The notes under the pieces: generated by a model
What the model was told of the DNA's origin: nothing
Seen by the model: the letters and a program-made list of their open reading frames with translations, nothing else
Databases searched by the model: none
Shown: positions 6,549 to 13,239 of the stretch, piece after piece
Numbering within the stretch: the stretch's first letter is position 1
Layout: each line of letters opens with the position of its first letter
Position numbers and translations under genes: made by a program
Origin: DAOVQB01 sp023128935
Lineage (GTDB): Bacteria; Eisenbacteria; RBG-16-71-46; CAIMUX01; WJJG01
Assembly: GCA_030628905.1 (NCBI GenBank)
Contig: DAOVQB010000123.1
Span: forward strand, 1 to 13,239
Reading direction: 5' to 3'
DNA length: 13,239 nt

Positions 6549-6744
6549 TTAACCCTGATGCGGCCATAATCCTCGAGCGAAAACGGGGGAGAGTGCGCCA
6601 GCTGGGGTCGCGCGGAGCCGCTTCCAAGCGGAGCTTAGCTCATGCTTGCGTGAGCATTGGAAACGGTGAGCACGGTCTCAGATGGCGTGCTATCGCGCGA
6701 GCAATAGCGGTTTGCGCCGAGGATTATGGCCGCATCAGGGTTAA
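6549..6744. repeat. 196-bp element with perfect 27-bp terminal inverted repeats
   Basis: The left arm 6549-6575 begins TTAACCCTGATGCGGCCATA. The right arm 6718-6744 is its exact 27-bp reverse complement. The 142-bp centre holds smaller palindromes such as CCGCTTCCAAGCGG and GAGCTTAGCTC and has no convincing gene. I see no target-site duplication. The form suits a MITE-like non-autonomous transposon or a large structured RNA element. It lies between the converging flank of spoVG and the 3' end of the glycosyltransferase. The rest of the gap (6511-6548 and 6745-6850) holds nothing I recognise. Confidence 0.75.
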
Positions 6745-6850
6745 CCCGCGTGCCCCAATGGCCCGGGCTTCTCACCAGGCGTCGCCATGAGAGCGCCCAG
6801 GTGCATGGTATGGGTAAGGAATGTGCCTTTTCCCGAGCGCCAGTTGCAGC

Positions 6851-8008
6851 TCAGATCCCGCGGCTTGCAAGCAGCCGCTGATAGAGCCGCCCTGTTTCAG
6901 CGAGCATTCGATCCATACCGAAGCGCGAAAGAGCGCGCGATCTGCCTGCCTGGCCCATCCTTTGGCGCAGCTGCGGATCTTCCACGAGTTGCCGGATATG
7001 CTTTCGCCACTGTGATTCTTGTCCCGGTTGCGTGAGGAACCCGGTGCGCCCATCTTCAACTGCCTCTCGAATCCCGGCCACGTTATAGGCCACAACCGGC
7101 AGACGCGCGGCCATCGCCTCGATCACGACAAGGGGGAATCCTTCCCAGCGCGAGCTGAGGAAGAACAGGTCGAATGCCGCGAGCAGTGCGGAGGCGTCCG
7201 AGTGCAGTCCCGCCATGACAACTTGCCCGCCGCAGCCCGAGCACTCTATGGCGTATTCCAGCCGTGAGCGCAGCTGGCCGTCGCCGATGAAGACAAGTCG
7301 GAGATTGGGCTGCGCTCTCAGCAATGGGATCGCTCCGTGTAGGGCCCCGAGAGGATCCTTGGCATCGTCCAGCCGGCCCACGGTCCCGATGACAACGCAA
7401 TCCTGAGCCACTCCGAGTTTCCGGCGAGCGTTGACCCGGGCGTCCGCATCGGATGAGGTCGGAGGCAGGATCCCGCCGTGGATGACCTCGTACTGTTCCC
7501 GCCGGCCAATTCCTGCAGCAAGCCCCGCGTCACGCACGGCCTCAGAGACCGCCACGAGGGTATGCGTGCGCCGGGCAACGATGCGCTCCAGATGCGTATA
7601 GATAAAGCGGGCTGGCGCGCGGCTGGCCGGGGTCATGGACCAACCGTGTACCGAGTGAATCCTTACAGGGATCCGGGCATAGGAGGCTGCCAGGCGGCCT
7701 AGGATGCCCGCCTTGGAGCTATGGGTGTGGACGATGTCAAAAGGCTCGCGGGTAAAGCGCCTCCGCAACTCCTGCAACGCGTGCAGGTCTCGCAGGGGGG
7801 AGACCTCTCGGACTAAATCCTGGATGATCCGCACCGGCAGCCCGTGCGCGCGCGCTGCCGCGTGGAGCGAGCCCTCAGGTCCCGTCTGGGGCCCGGTCCA
7901 CAGCTGCACATCCCACCCTTCATGCCTTAGGTGAGCGGCGGTCTCGAGGGCGAGCCTCTGAGCACCTCCAAGGATGAGCCGTGTGATGAGATGGCAGACC
8001 TTGGCCAC
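6851..8008 (-). CDS. Glycosyltransferase, GT4-like (GT-B fold)
   Basis: This is a retaining glycosyltransferase of 385 residues that would add a sugar from a nucleotide-sugar donor to a surface polysaccharide or other acceptor; donor and acceptor cannot be read from sequence. The N-terminal domain begins MAKVCHLITRLILGGAQR, with the glycine loop at 14-15, and contains DIVHTHSSKAGILGRLAA. The C-terminal donor domain has VIGTVGRLDDAKDP (about 206-219), LVFIGDGQLRSRLE, and the family EX7E motif EGFPLVVIE (Glu289, Glu297). The start is GTG 8008; GGAGG (complement of 8018-8022) lies 9 bases upstream. There is no signal peptide or membrane helix. No polysaccharide gene cluster surrounds it. The 168-bp gap behind the peptidase gene is filled with repeats. 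Confidence 0.88.
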   Translation of the reverse strand: MAKVCHLITRLILGGAQRLALETAAHLRHEGWDVQLWTGPQTGPEGSLHAAARAHGLPVRIIQDLVREVSPLRDLHALQELRRRFTREPFDIVHTHSSKAGILGRLAASYARIPVRIHSVHGWSMTPASRAPARFIYTHLERIVARRTHTLVAVSEAVRDAGLAAGIGRREQYEVIHGGILPPTSSDADARVNARRKLGVAQDCVVIGTVGRLDDAKDPLGALHGAIPLLRAQPNLRLVFIGDGQLRSRLEYAIECSGCGGQVVMAGLHSDASALLAAFDLFFLSSRWEGFPLVVIEAMAARLPVVAYNVAGIREAVEDGRTGFLTQPGQESQWRKHIRQLVEDPQLRQRMGQAGRSRALSRFGMDRMLAETGRLYQRLLASRGI

Positions 8009-8017
8009 ACTTATACC

Positions 8018-8033
8018 CCTCCACTCGTGGAAG
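8018..8033 (-). promoter_or_regulatory. Hairpin covering the glycosyltransferase ribosome binding site
   Basis: On the minus strand CTTCCAC (complement of 8027-8033) can pair with GTGGAGG (complement of 8018-8024). This traps the Shine-Dalgarno GGAGG that lies 9 bases before GTG 8008. The loop is only two bases, so the innermost pair would probably open. The hairpin is also the third repeat core of the local array. Confidence 0.45.
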
Positions 8034-8158
8034 CCCCTGCAAACCGCTGTCTCGCCGGTGCGCCCATAACGCTACGACCCTCCACGCGCGGAAGCTACGT
8101 GTGGCGGGCGATGCCATGCCCGGCGACAACGCTACAACGCTCCACGCGCGGAAGCTAC
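8018..8158. repeat. REP-like repeats with 60-bp period
   Basis: Two 31-bp copies at 8068-8098 and 8128-8158 differ at two positions and share CTCCACGCGCGGAAGCTAC. Their spacing is exactly 60 bp. A third, degenerate core (CTCCACTCGTGGAAGC) lies about 61 bp further left at 8019-8034. Each core is a full or partial palindrome. The array occupies almost the whole gap between the peptidase and glycosyltransferase genes. Confidence 0.75.
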
Positions 8159-8176
8159 TCTCAGTGAAGTGGGCAT

Positions 8177-10696
8177 TCAACGCAGGAGGAGTAATCTGCC
8201 CAGGCGAGACTCGCTGCCGCCCATCAGGCGCACGAAGTAGACGCCGGATGAGGCAGGAGTTGCTCCGTGAGCCAAGGCCTCCAGGTCCACCTCATGGAGC
8301 CCTGGCTGCAGTGAATGCAACCACAGGCGAGAGAGGCATCGACCGGATGGATCGAGCAGGTGCAGCTCATAGGTGCCGGCTGATAGCACGCGAAAAGCGA
8401 TGCGGCCATTCGGCCGGGCCGGAGACGGGAAGATGAGAAGGGCCTCTTCGGTCTGCGGGTCCGAGGGGGTTGGCGCGCGCCTTAGGGTGGCCCGGTACCC
8501 GGAATCTCCGAGCGGGAGAAGTTGCCAGGTAGCGCCTGCCAGCGGGAAGGGTATGGGTGAGGGGGCAAAAGCTACGCCCTCGCCAGGGGAGGGTTGGACC
8601 TCGGTCTGGGTGAGCAGATCGATCCAGGTCGATTTGCCCTCCAGGCCTTCGGGGAACCATCCTACCAGGCACGGGAACGCCATTCTGTCTCCGTCGCCGT
8701 GCCACCTGATCGTAATCTCGCCATCAGCTGACAATACTGCCGAGACGTGGCGCACGACCATTCCCTTGGCGTGGAACCAAAGATCCACCGCCATCGACCA
8801 GAGGGTTCCCTCCCAACGGACTGTGAGGGAATCATGCTGCCAGGTGCCCTGGAACGAGGGTTGTGCCGCGAGCGGAGCGAGACAGGGGTAGGTTGCAGCG
8901 TCACTCTGGGGCGCTTCCCCAGACGCGCCGTCAGCGCCGGGTTGCAGGAGCACTGTTCCATCCGCTCTGACGAGCAGTGTGTCGCACCAACTGCCCTCGG
9001 ACGCGCCCGGCCCCACGAAGGGGAAGGCGAGCGGAATCCGCGGGTGTGTGCCTGCCGTGCCTGCCGGCAAGCTGCAGCCCCCGCGGCGCGGCTGGAAACC
9101 CAGTTCGCCCAGAACGTCCTCCACAGTGGCCAGGAGTCCCCGCGCCCCTGTGGCCTGTTCCATCTCGCGCGCTGCCACCAAGAGCCCCCGGGCCGCGTCC
9201 CCCATCCTACTCAGGGGCGTCTGGAAGTACAGCGAGGTCAGGGCGAGGATGTCGGCCTGCTCCGCGCCAAGGCGATCGCGGATGCGCCAGAGTACGCCAC
9301 TCCAGATCCGCCCGTCCTCATGCGGCTCGCCCGTCAGGTCCACGGGATAGAAGCGGGTATCATCCAGATTCCGAAGGCACCCGCTGGCGCGCCCGGTGCC
9401 ATCCCAATCCCCGATACAGGGGTCGCCGGATCGGGTGGCGGCGAAGTAGTCAGCAAAGCCCTCCGTCAGCGCTTGCGTGTCCCCACCGCCGAATCCGCCC
9501 ACTGCGGCGTCATAGAGAGCGTGGCCATATTCGTGGAGAATGATATCGGCGTCTTCGCCATCGTCGACCCCCCCGGTGCCGAGATAGATCTTCCCGGTGA
9601 GTGAGTTGAACCAGGATTCGTCGGTGCCGGTGGCGTGAACCTCGACTGCCTGGGGGCAGGCCTGGAGCTGCGCGAAGCCGAGCGACTGGAGATAACGCTG
9701 AGCCTCTGTGATGTGGTAGTAAGCCATCACCTCCTCGAAATGGAGATTGAAAGAGGAGAAGAAGTAGCACAACCACGGGTTGAACGATCGCCCGGCGGGG
9801 TTGCTGACATCGGCCCATCGGCCGCGGAGGTAGCCGGAACCATCCAGATCGTGAAGCGCCACCTCTATCCGCCAAGGGTCGACATCATCGCCATCGGATA
9901 GGGTGCGATCTCCGGATGCCACGACCGGGTTGGGGTCGAACACCAGACCCCTTCCCTCAGGGTGCGCGGCCCGTCTCAGCAGCTCACGCTGTTCGACCAG
10001 TTCTGCGGTCTGTGCATCGAGAAGCATGAGACGCTCGCCCCTTGGCCTGTCAACGGATTGTGTGAGTGCATAGACTGGGCGCAGCCCATACTCCTGAACA
10101 AGCCATGCACGGCAGAGGTCGAGCGCGGAGGAATCCGGCATCCCGGCGCGTAGGTGGACTGCGGCGCGGCTGAGCACCTCAGATTCGCTCAAGAGCCAGG
10201 GGTTTGGCCCAGCTGGGCCGTGGCGAGTGCTTTGCGTGGGGGATGGCATGGCAACAGTGAGGGCGATCGGAGCGACCAGCCAACTGAGGTCTCCCTCGCG
10301 ATTGCGGTGGAGCCGAACGAGGCCGTCTATGACAGGGACATCCGCCAGCACAGCTTGGAAGGACGCAACGGTCCCAGTGGGGATCGCCACACCTTCGGAT
10401 TCCTCGCTGCCAAGGCAGGCTTGCCAAGCTAGGCAGGCCGTACCTGCGGCAGGCCCCGAGCTGGCCGCGTGAGAGTTCATGCGCTTCATCACGTTCCCCA
10501 GGATGCAGAGGCAAGTGTCAGTCCCGATACCCTCAGGGGGGGCCTGGAGCCCGTGCAGTGGAATCAGCACAGTCCCCCATGTCCGGGCGAGTTGCGCCCC
10601 GGCGTCCGGCGCAGCGGCCAGTGCCATAGGGGTTAGGGAGATAGCGAGCACCAGGCATAACAACACGTCTGCTCTCATAAACACGTCTGCTTTCAT
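8177..10696 (-). CDS. Secreted M36-like (fungalysin-type) zinc metallopeptidase with C-terminal sorting domain
   Basis: An 839-residue exported protease. A signal peptide covers about residues 1-28 (hydrophobic core LLCLVLAISLTPMALAAA). A region near 190-245 resembles the FTP/PepSY-type prodomain (LRPVYALTQS, then RLMLLDAQTAELVEQREL). The catalytic domain has the zinc motif HEYGH (388-392) and a third ligand Glu412 in TEGFADYFA, as in the M36/gluzincin group. After about 550 comes a domain I cannot name. The last 85 residues resemble FlgD-like or type-IX-secretion sorting domains: SPARPNGRIAF, then YELHLLDPSGR, then SSGVYFVRL, ending with GRLLLLR. ATG 10696 follows GGAAGG at 11 bases; an in-frame ATG at 10678 lies in an 18-bp tandem duplication. 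Substrate is unknown. No secretion genes are in the window. Confidence 0.85.
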   Translation of the reverse strand: MKADVFMRADVLLCLVLAISLTPMALAAAPDAGAQLARTWGTVLIPLHGLQAPPEGIGTDTCLCILGNVMKRMNSHAASSGPAAGTACLAWQACLGSEESEGVAIPTGTVASFQAVLADVPVIDGLVRLHRNREGDLSWLVAPIALTVAMPSPTQSTRHGPAGPNPWLLSESEVLSRAAVHLRAGMPDSSALDLCRAWLVQEYGLRPVYALTQSVDRPRGERLMLLDAQTAELVEQRELLRRAAHPEGRGLVFDPNPVVASGDRTLSDGDDVDPWRIEVALHDLDGSGYLRGRWADVSNPAGRSFNPWLCYFFSSFNLHFEEVMAYYHITEAQRYLQSLGFAQLQACPQAVEVHATGTDESWFNSLTGKIYLGTGGVDDGEDADIILHEYGHALYDAAVGGFGGGDTQALTEGFADYFAATRSGDPCIGDWDGTGRASGCLRNLDDTRFYPVDLTGEPHEDGRIWSGVLWRIRDRLGAEQADILALTSLYFQTPLSRMGDAARGLLVAAREMEQATGARGLLATVEDVLGELGFQPRRGGCSLPAGTAGTHPRIPLAFPFVGPGASEGSWCDTLLVRADGTVLLQPGADGASGEAPQSDAATYPCLAPLAAQPSFQGTWQHDSLTVRWEGTLWSMAVDLWFHAKGMVVRHVSAVLSADGEITIRWHGDGDRMAFPCLVGWFPEGLEGKSTWIDLLTQTEVQPSPGEGVAFAPSPIPFPLAGATWQLLPLGDSGYRATLRRAPTPSDPQTEEALLIFPSPARPNGRIAFRVLSAGTYELHLLDPSGRCLSRLWLHSLQPGLHEVDLEALAHGATPASSGVYFVRLMGGSESRLGRLLLLR

Positions 10697-10697
10697 A
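10662..10697. repeat. 18-bp tandem duplication across the peptidase start codon
   Basis: Two copies of AACACGTCTGCT(C/T)TCATA, at 10662-10679 and 10680-10697, differ by one base. Each carries an ATG on the minus strand, so the protein begins MKADVF-MRADV. The unit is a multiple of three and keeps the frame. Confidence 0.85.
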
Positions 10698-10745
10698 GGT
10701 GATCGGGCCTTCCGGAGGGAGCGGGCTGAAAGAGAAGCTAATTGA

Positions 10746-10754
10746 AGTATACCA
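10746..10754 (-). promoter_or_regulatory. Candidate extended -10 promoter of the peptidase gene
   Basis: The minus strand reads TGGTATACT (complement of 10746-10754), a TGn extension joined to a near-consensus -10. The expected start is near 10739, about 43 nt before ATG 10696. No recognisable -35 lies 17 bp upstream, which is normal for extended -10 promoters. The rest of the 10697-10868 gap holds no gene and no clear terminator for the upstream gene. Confidence 0.4.
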
Positions 10755-10868
10755 TATCGTTCCGGTCGGCGGGTGCACCGAATGGCTTGATTTCAGAGCA
10801 GGGGGGCGCTGGATGCGCTGCCCGTGAGCGCCACAGCACCCGGTTTGGGTTCTTGTGGGGACCAGCCT

Positions 10869-11927
10869 CTATGAGGCGTCCTTTTCCTTGGCCGCCGCGA
10901 ATATGGATTCGACGAATTCAACATCCTTCCGGCTGCCAATGATGAGCGGAACCCGGTGGTGCAGGCGCTTGGGCTCAATGTCCAGGATCCTCTGAGTTCC
11001 CGTAGAGGCCAGCCCGCCGGCATTCTCCACGACAAACCCGAGGGGGTTTGCTTCAGGCAGCAGCCGCAGCTTGCCGCTGGTGTTCTTGTTGTCCGCCGGG
11101 TAGAGGAAGATGCCCCCATAGAGAAGATTGCGGTGAAAATCAGAGACCAGAGAGCCAACGTATCGGGATGTGTATGCTTTGCCGCGATAGTTCTTGCCGC
11201 TCTTGAAAGCCTCAATTACCTGGCGGGCGGTTTCGTCCCAGTTGTAGTAGTTGCCCTCATTCACGCTGTAGATATTCCCCTCCTCGGGCGTTTTTATGTC
11301 TGGGTGGGAGAGGAGGAACTCGCCGACACTTGGATCCAGTGTGAAGCCGTGAACCCCATGGCCTGTCGTGTAGACGAGGATCGTGCTTGGCCCATAGATG
11401 ATGTAACCGGCGCACACCTGGTTCTTCCCCCGCTGCAGGATGTCCTGATGGGTGCCCGTGGGCCCCGAACTGATCCTGCGATGGATTGAGAAGATGGTTC
11501 CGACACCGACATTGGCGTCAATATTTGAGGATCCGTCCAGCGGATCGAAGGTGAGCGTGTAGTTGCCCACGGCATAACGCTCGGGGATGCGGATGATGTC
11601 CTCATGCTCTTCGGAGGACATGGCGCAGAGGTGTCCAGTGTAGCGGAGGTTGCGGATCATGACATCGTCGGCGTAGTCATCGAGCTTCTGGACCTCCTCG
11701 CCCTGGACATTGATCTTGCCGGTCAGGCCCAGGATGTCGACCAGCGCGGCCTTGCGTGTCTCCCGGCTGATGATTTTTGCGGCCAGCATGATATGGCGGA
11801 GCAGGCTACTCAGATCCCCCCGGGCTGCGGGGGAGAGGCGATGCTGCTGATCTGCTACGTGCTCGCTGAAGCTGATTCCAAGCCTGGTTTGGCTGTTGTT
11901 TTCTATGGTCGATTCGCTTCTGGCCAT
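10869..11927 (-). CDS. fbp: Fructose-1,6-bisphosphatase, class I
   Basis: The enzyme hydrolyses fructose 1,6-bisphosphate to fructose 6-phosphate, the committed step of gluconeogenesis (also used in the Calvin cycle). It has 352 residues, slightly longer than the common 330-340. Class I marks are present: the metal-binding acidic pair in SSEEHED (about 106-107), the signature FDPLDGSSNIDANVGVGTIF with DPLDGSS at 128-134, the NEGNYYNWD and YVGSLVSDFHRNLLYGGIF stretches, and the substrate-site LRLLPEANPLGF. I chose ATG 11927 because AGGAGG lies 6 bases upstream; the frame stays open to 11981, but no ribosome binding site supports that extension. It appears to be a single-gene unit, with 172 bp before the next gene start. 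A stem-loop sits 42-84 bases ahead of the start. Gluconeogenic use of carbon from amino-acid breakdown would fit the kbl-tdh operon, but that link is inferred. Confidence 0.95.
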   Translation of the reverse strand: MARSESTIENNSQTRLGISFSEHVADQQHRLSPAARGDLSSLLRHIMLAAKIISRETRKAALVDILGLTGKINVQGEEVQKLDDYADDVMIRNLRYTGHLCAMSSEEHEDIIRIPERYAVGNYTLTFDPLDGSSNIDANVGVGTIFSIHRRISSGPTGTHQDILQRGKNQVCAGYIIYGPSTILVYTTGHGVHGFTLDPSVGEFLLSHPDIKTPEEGNIYSVNEGNYYNWDETARQVIEAFKSGKNYRGKAYTSRYVGSLVSDFHRNLLYGGIFLYPADNKNTSGKLRLLPEANPLGFVVENAGGLASTGTQRILDIEPKRLHHRVPLIIGSRKDVEFVESIFAAAKEKDAS

Positions 11928-11968
11928 CGATCGCCTCCTGTGATTGTCGGGTAGCCTGACTCCCCCTG

Positions 11969-12011
11969 CCCGCCTGCGCAAGGACAGGTGTATGCCTGCC
12001 GTTCAGGCGGG
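11969..12011 (-). promoter_or_regulatory. Nested stem-loop upstream of fbp
   Basis: CCCGCCTG (11969-11976) is the exact reverse complement of CAGGCGGG (12004-12011). Inside the 27-base loop, CAGG and CCTG form a second short stem around TGTATG. The structure ends 42 bp before the fbp start and would lie in its leader if transcription begins further upstream. No promoter could be placed with confidence. Confidence 0.4.
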
Positions 12012-12072
12012 GAGCATAGATCAGTCGCGGCACGAAGTACAGTCGCTGTGGCGAGGAGCATAGATCAGTCGC
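12011..12072. repeat. 18-bp direct repeat pair
   Basis: GGAGCATAGATCAGTCGC occurs at 12011-12028 and again at 12055-12072, 44 bp apart, perfectly matched. On the minus strand each copy contains TATGCT, which resembles a -10 element, but no -35 partner is evident. Confidence 0.75.
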
Positions 12073-12082
12073 CGCAGGCCTC

Positions 12083-12137
12083 TTCCAACATGAAATGAGC
12101 CTGGAGGATAGCCTGATTCCAACATGAAATGAGCCTG
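12083..12137. repeat. 21-bp direct repeat pair next to the transposase relic
   Basis: A perfect 21-bp sequence containing TTCCAACATGAAATGAGC occurs at 12083-12103 and 12117-12137, 34 bp apart. The second copy ends about 34 bp before the first recognisable codon of the transposase relic, so these may be the remnant of an insertion-sequence end. TGAACGG (12136-12142) also forms an inverted pair with CCGTTCA (12154-12160). Confidence 0.7.
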
Positions 12138-12170
12138 AACGGAGGGCGCGTTCCCGTTCATGATGGAGGG

Positions 12171-12540
12171 ATGAATACCATCATGGACGACTCCCAGATT
12201 GAAACGATGGAGCAGGTTAGGCGGTTCCTGACGGGCTCGACGGCCATGGGAATGGCCATCTCCTCGAAGGCGGAGAGCCGACCGCGGATTGCTGCTGGAG
12301 TATCTTCAGGGGGTCAGCGGATACTCTCGAGCCCAGATCACTCGGATGGTTGGCCAATACCGAGAGACGGGAAAGGTCGAACGGCGATACTGCACCTCTA
12401 CAACCCGAGACACTCGGCTAGCTACCTTCGCGATCGGCGACAGATCACCAAGACTCGTTCGACCTTGCGGCGTCAGGGCAACACAGCGGGGGATGGGCTC
12501 GGCGAGCATTCGGGAGGCAGACCTATTCTTGGCTCTCGCG
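12171..12540 (+). pseudogene. Decayed transposase (integrase-core family, ISNCY-like), with internal deletions
   Basis: Three pieces of one transposase family appear in order but in changing frames. Frame 3 (from about 12171) reads MNTIMDDSQIETMEQVRRFL. Frame 1 (about 12268-12396) reads RADRGLLLEYLQGVSGYSRA and on to QITRMVGQYRETGKVERRY. Frame 3 again (about 12387-12540) reads LHLYNPRHSASYLRDRRQ, then ITKTRSTLRR and, later, SGGRP. In intact relatives, as I remember them, the YSR-QxTR helix-turn-helix region and the HLYN block are separated by several tens of residues that are absent here, and the DDE catalytic core is missing. The relic is therefore non-functional. It ends next to the stop codon of the dockerin-like gene. 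The family name comes from recalled consensus, not a search. Confidence 0.7.
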
Positions 12541-12564
12541 CTCGGGAAGCGCAGATTACCCTGC

Positions 12565-13170
12565 CTACCGTGGCGCACACCACTCGAGCCAACTGCTACC
12601 GAACATTGTGAAGTCGATGATGTCAGTTGTGTCGTCACCATCGTAGTCGGTGCAGCCGGGGTCTGCACCTGCCCAAGCATTACCAAAGATCGTTAAGTCC
12701 TCTAGTCCCATCCTGCAGTCACCCATGACCCCGTCGAAGTCCGGGCTCGTCACGATTTCGTACGTGCGAATGAGTATACCATCAGCCTTGATGACCAGTG
12801 CGGCTTCCATCTCGCAGCAACCACCGACGGCGAAGTTGAGGAAGGCCCATCCGTCCTCGTTGGTGTATTCCGTGAGGATGGCGCTTTCGCATATGCAGAA
12901 GGTCGACTCGCCTTGGTGCGGACCACCTTGTACTAGGCAGGCTGCGTTCAGGACTATTTCAACATAGGCATTGGGGACGGGGATACCTCCCGAGTCCGCG
13001 ACGAAGACCTGAACGTCAACCATAGACGAGTGCTCGGGGCGGACCGGGATTCCCATCGGTCTCCCATCTTCACCCCAGGGCAACACCTGGCACGCCGCAG
13101 GATCAATAGCTCCCGCCCGCAGAACCCCGATGACTGCCAGCAGCATGAATCCCAGCGCAAACCGTTTCAT
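12565..13170 (-). CDS. Secreted Ig-like protein with C-terminal dockerin/EF-hand pair
   Basis: A 201-residue exported protein of unknown function. Residues 1-21 are a signal peptide (MKRFALGFMLLAVIGVLRAG). A beta-rich region (about 50-142) resembles Ig-like or carboxypeptidase-regulatory domains: VQVFVADSGGIPVPNAYVEI, then TNEDGWAFLNF, with several cysteines (CLV, FCIC, GCCE). Two dockerin-like half repeats close the protein, 145-167 (CRMGLEDLTIFGNAW) and 172-194. The second has an EF-hand loop DYDGDDTTDIID with acidic residues at 175, 177, 179, 183 and 186. ATG 13170 follows AAGGAGG by 8 bases; the longer open frame to the window edge lacks support. Dockerin-like tails are common in secreted proteins of uncultured FCB-type bacteria and need not imply a cellulosome. 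The 69 bp upstream show no clear promoter. Confidence 0.75.
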   Translation of the reverse strand: MKRFALGFMLLAVIGVLRAGAIDPAACQVLPWGEDGRPMGIPVRPEHSSMVDVQVFVADSGGIPVPNAYVEIVLNAACLVQGGPHQGESTFCICESAILTEYTNEDGWAFLNFAVGGCCEMEAALVIKADGILIRTYEIVTSPDFDGVMGDCRMGLEDLTIFGNAWAGADPGCTDYDGDDTTDIIDFTMFGSSWLEWCAPR

Positions 13171-13239
13171 GGGGGTGGCCTCCTTTTCCTGTGGCCGATC
13201 CCAGAGGTCGAAGCACGCAACTGTCTCAGAAAAACGCAC

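Noticed and set aside
6593..6790. 65-codon open frame inside the 196-bp inverted-repeat element
   Set aside because: It has no ribosome binding site, runs across the right arm, and shows no recognisable protein features.
7920..8180. 86-codon minus-strand open frame over the REP-like repeats
   Set aside because: The translation repeats SFRAW-VVAL because it reads the 60-bp DNA repeats. It overlaps the start of the glycosyltransferase and the end of the peptidase gene.
8747..9604. 285-codon plus-strand open frame opposite the peptidase gene
   Set aside because: It is antisense to the M36 catalytic region, whose HEYGH and TEGFADYFA motifs identify the true strand.
12129..12611. Intact 160-residue protein on the plus strand at the transposase site
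   Set aside because: Only parts of this frame match the transposase family, and the matching middle block is in another frame, so it is a relic rather than a gene.

Overview
The window is a GC-rich (about 60% by eye) chromosomal segment of a Gram-negative bacterium. The 3' part of a tolB-pal-cpoB cluster shows an outer membrane and a peptidoglycan-linked envelope. Two secreted proteins look typical of uncultured FCB-superphylum or neighbouring lineages (Eisenbacteria-, Krumholzibacteria- or Latescibacteria-like). One is a fungalysin-like metallopeptidase with a C-terminal FlgD/type-IX-secretion-like sorting domain. The other is a small Ig-like protein ending in a dockerin/EF-hand pair. The lineage is inferred from architecture only; no rRNA or tRNA gene is visible.

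Layout. 1-2958 (+): tolB (5' end cut by the window edge), pal and cpoB, which maintain the envelope during division; a possible terminator overlaps the cpoB stop. 3045-5258 (-): kbl-tdh, two enzymes that convert threonine to glycine plus acetyl-CoA, with a good sigma70-like promoter at 5386-5415. 5409-5535: a 15/16-bp tandem array bounded by 8-bp inverted repeats and able to form G-quadruplexes, lying between kbl and a divergent small cupin gene (5706-6068, +). 6169-6438 (-): spoVG-like gene. 6452-6744: a tandem 29/30-bp duplication and a 196-bp element with perfect 27-bp inverted ends. 6851-8008 (-): GT4-type glycosyltransferase. 8018-8158: 60-bp-period repeats, one of which carries the glycosyltransferase ribosome binding site inside a hairpin. 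8177-10696 (-): secreted M36-like peptidase. 10869-11927 (-): class I fructose-1,6-bisphosphatase. 11969-12137: leader hairpin and two short direct-repeat pairs. 12171-12540 (+): decayed transposase with internal deletions. 12565-13170 (-): secreted dockerin-like protein.

The coding content is mostly housekeeping: envelope integrity, threonine catabolism and gluconeogenesis. The unusual material is intergenic. Nearly every gap between 5.2 and 12.6 kb carries a different short repeat or inverted repeat, and one gap holds a transposase relic, so these gaps appear to have collected mobile-element debris. I found no clear multi-gene undescribed system. The best candidates for something new are the inverted-repeat-bounded tandem array beside the kbl promoter and the 196-bp inverted-repeat element.
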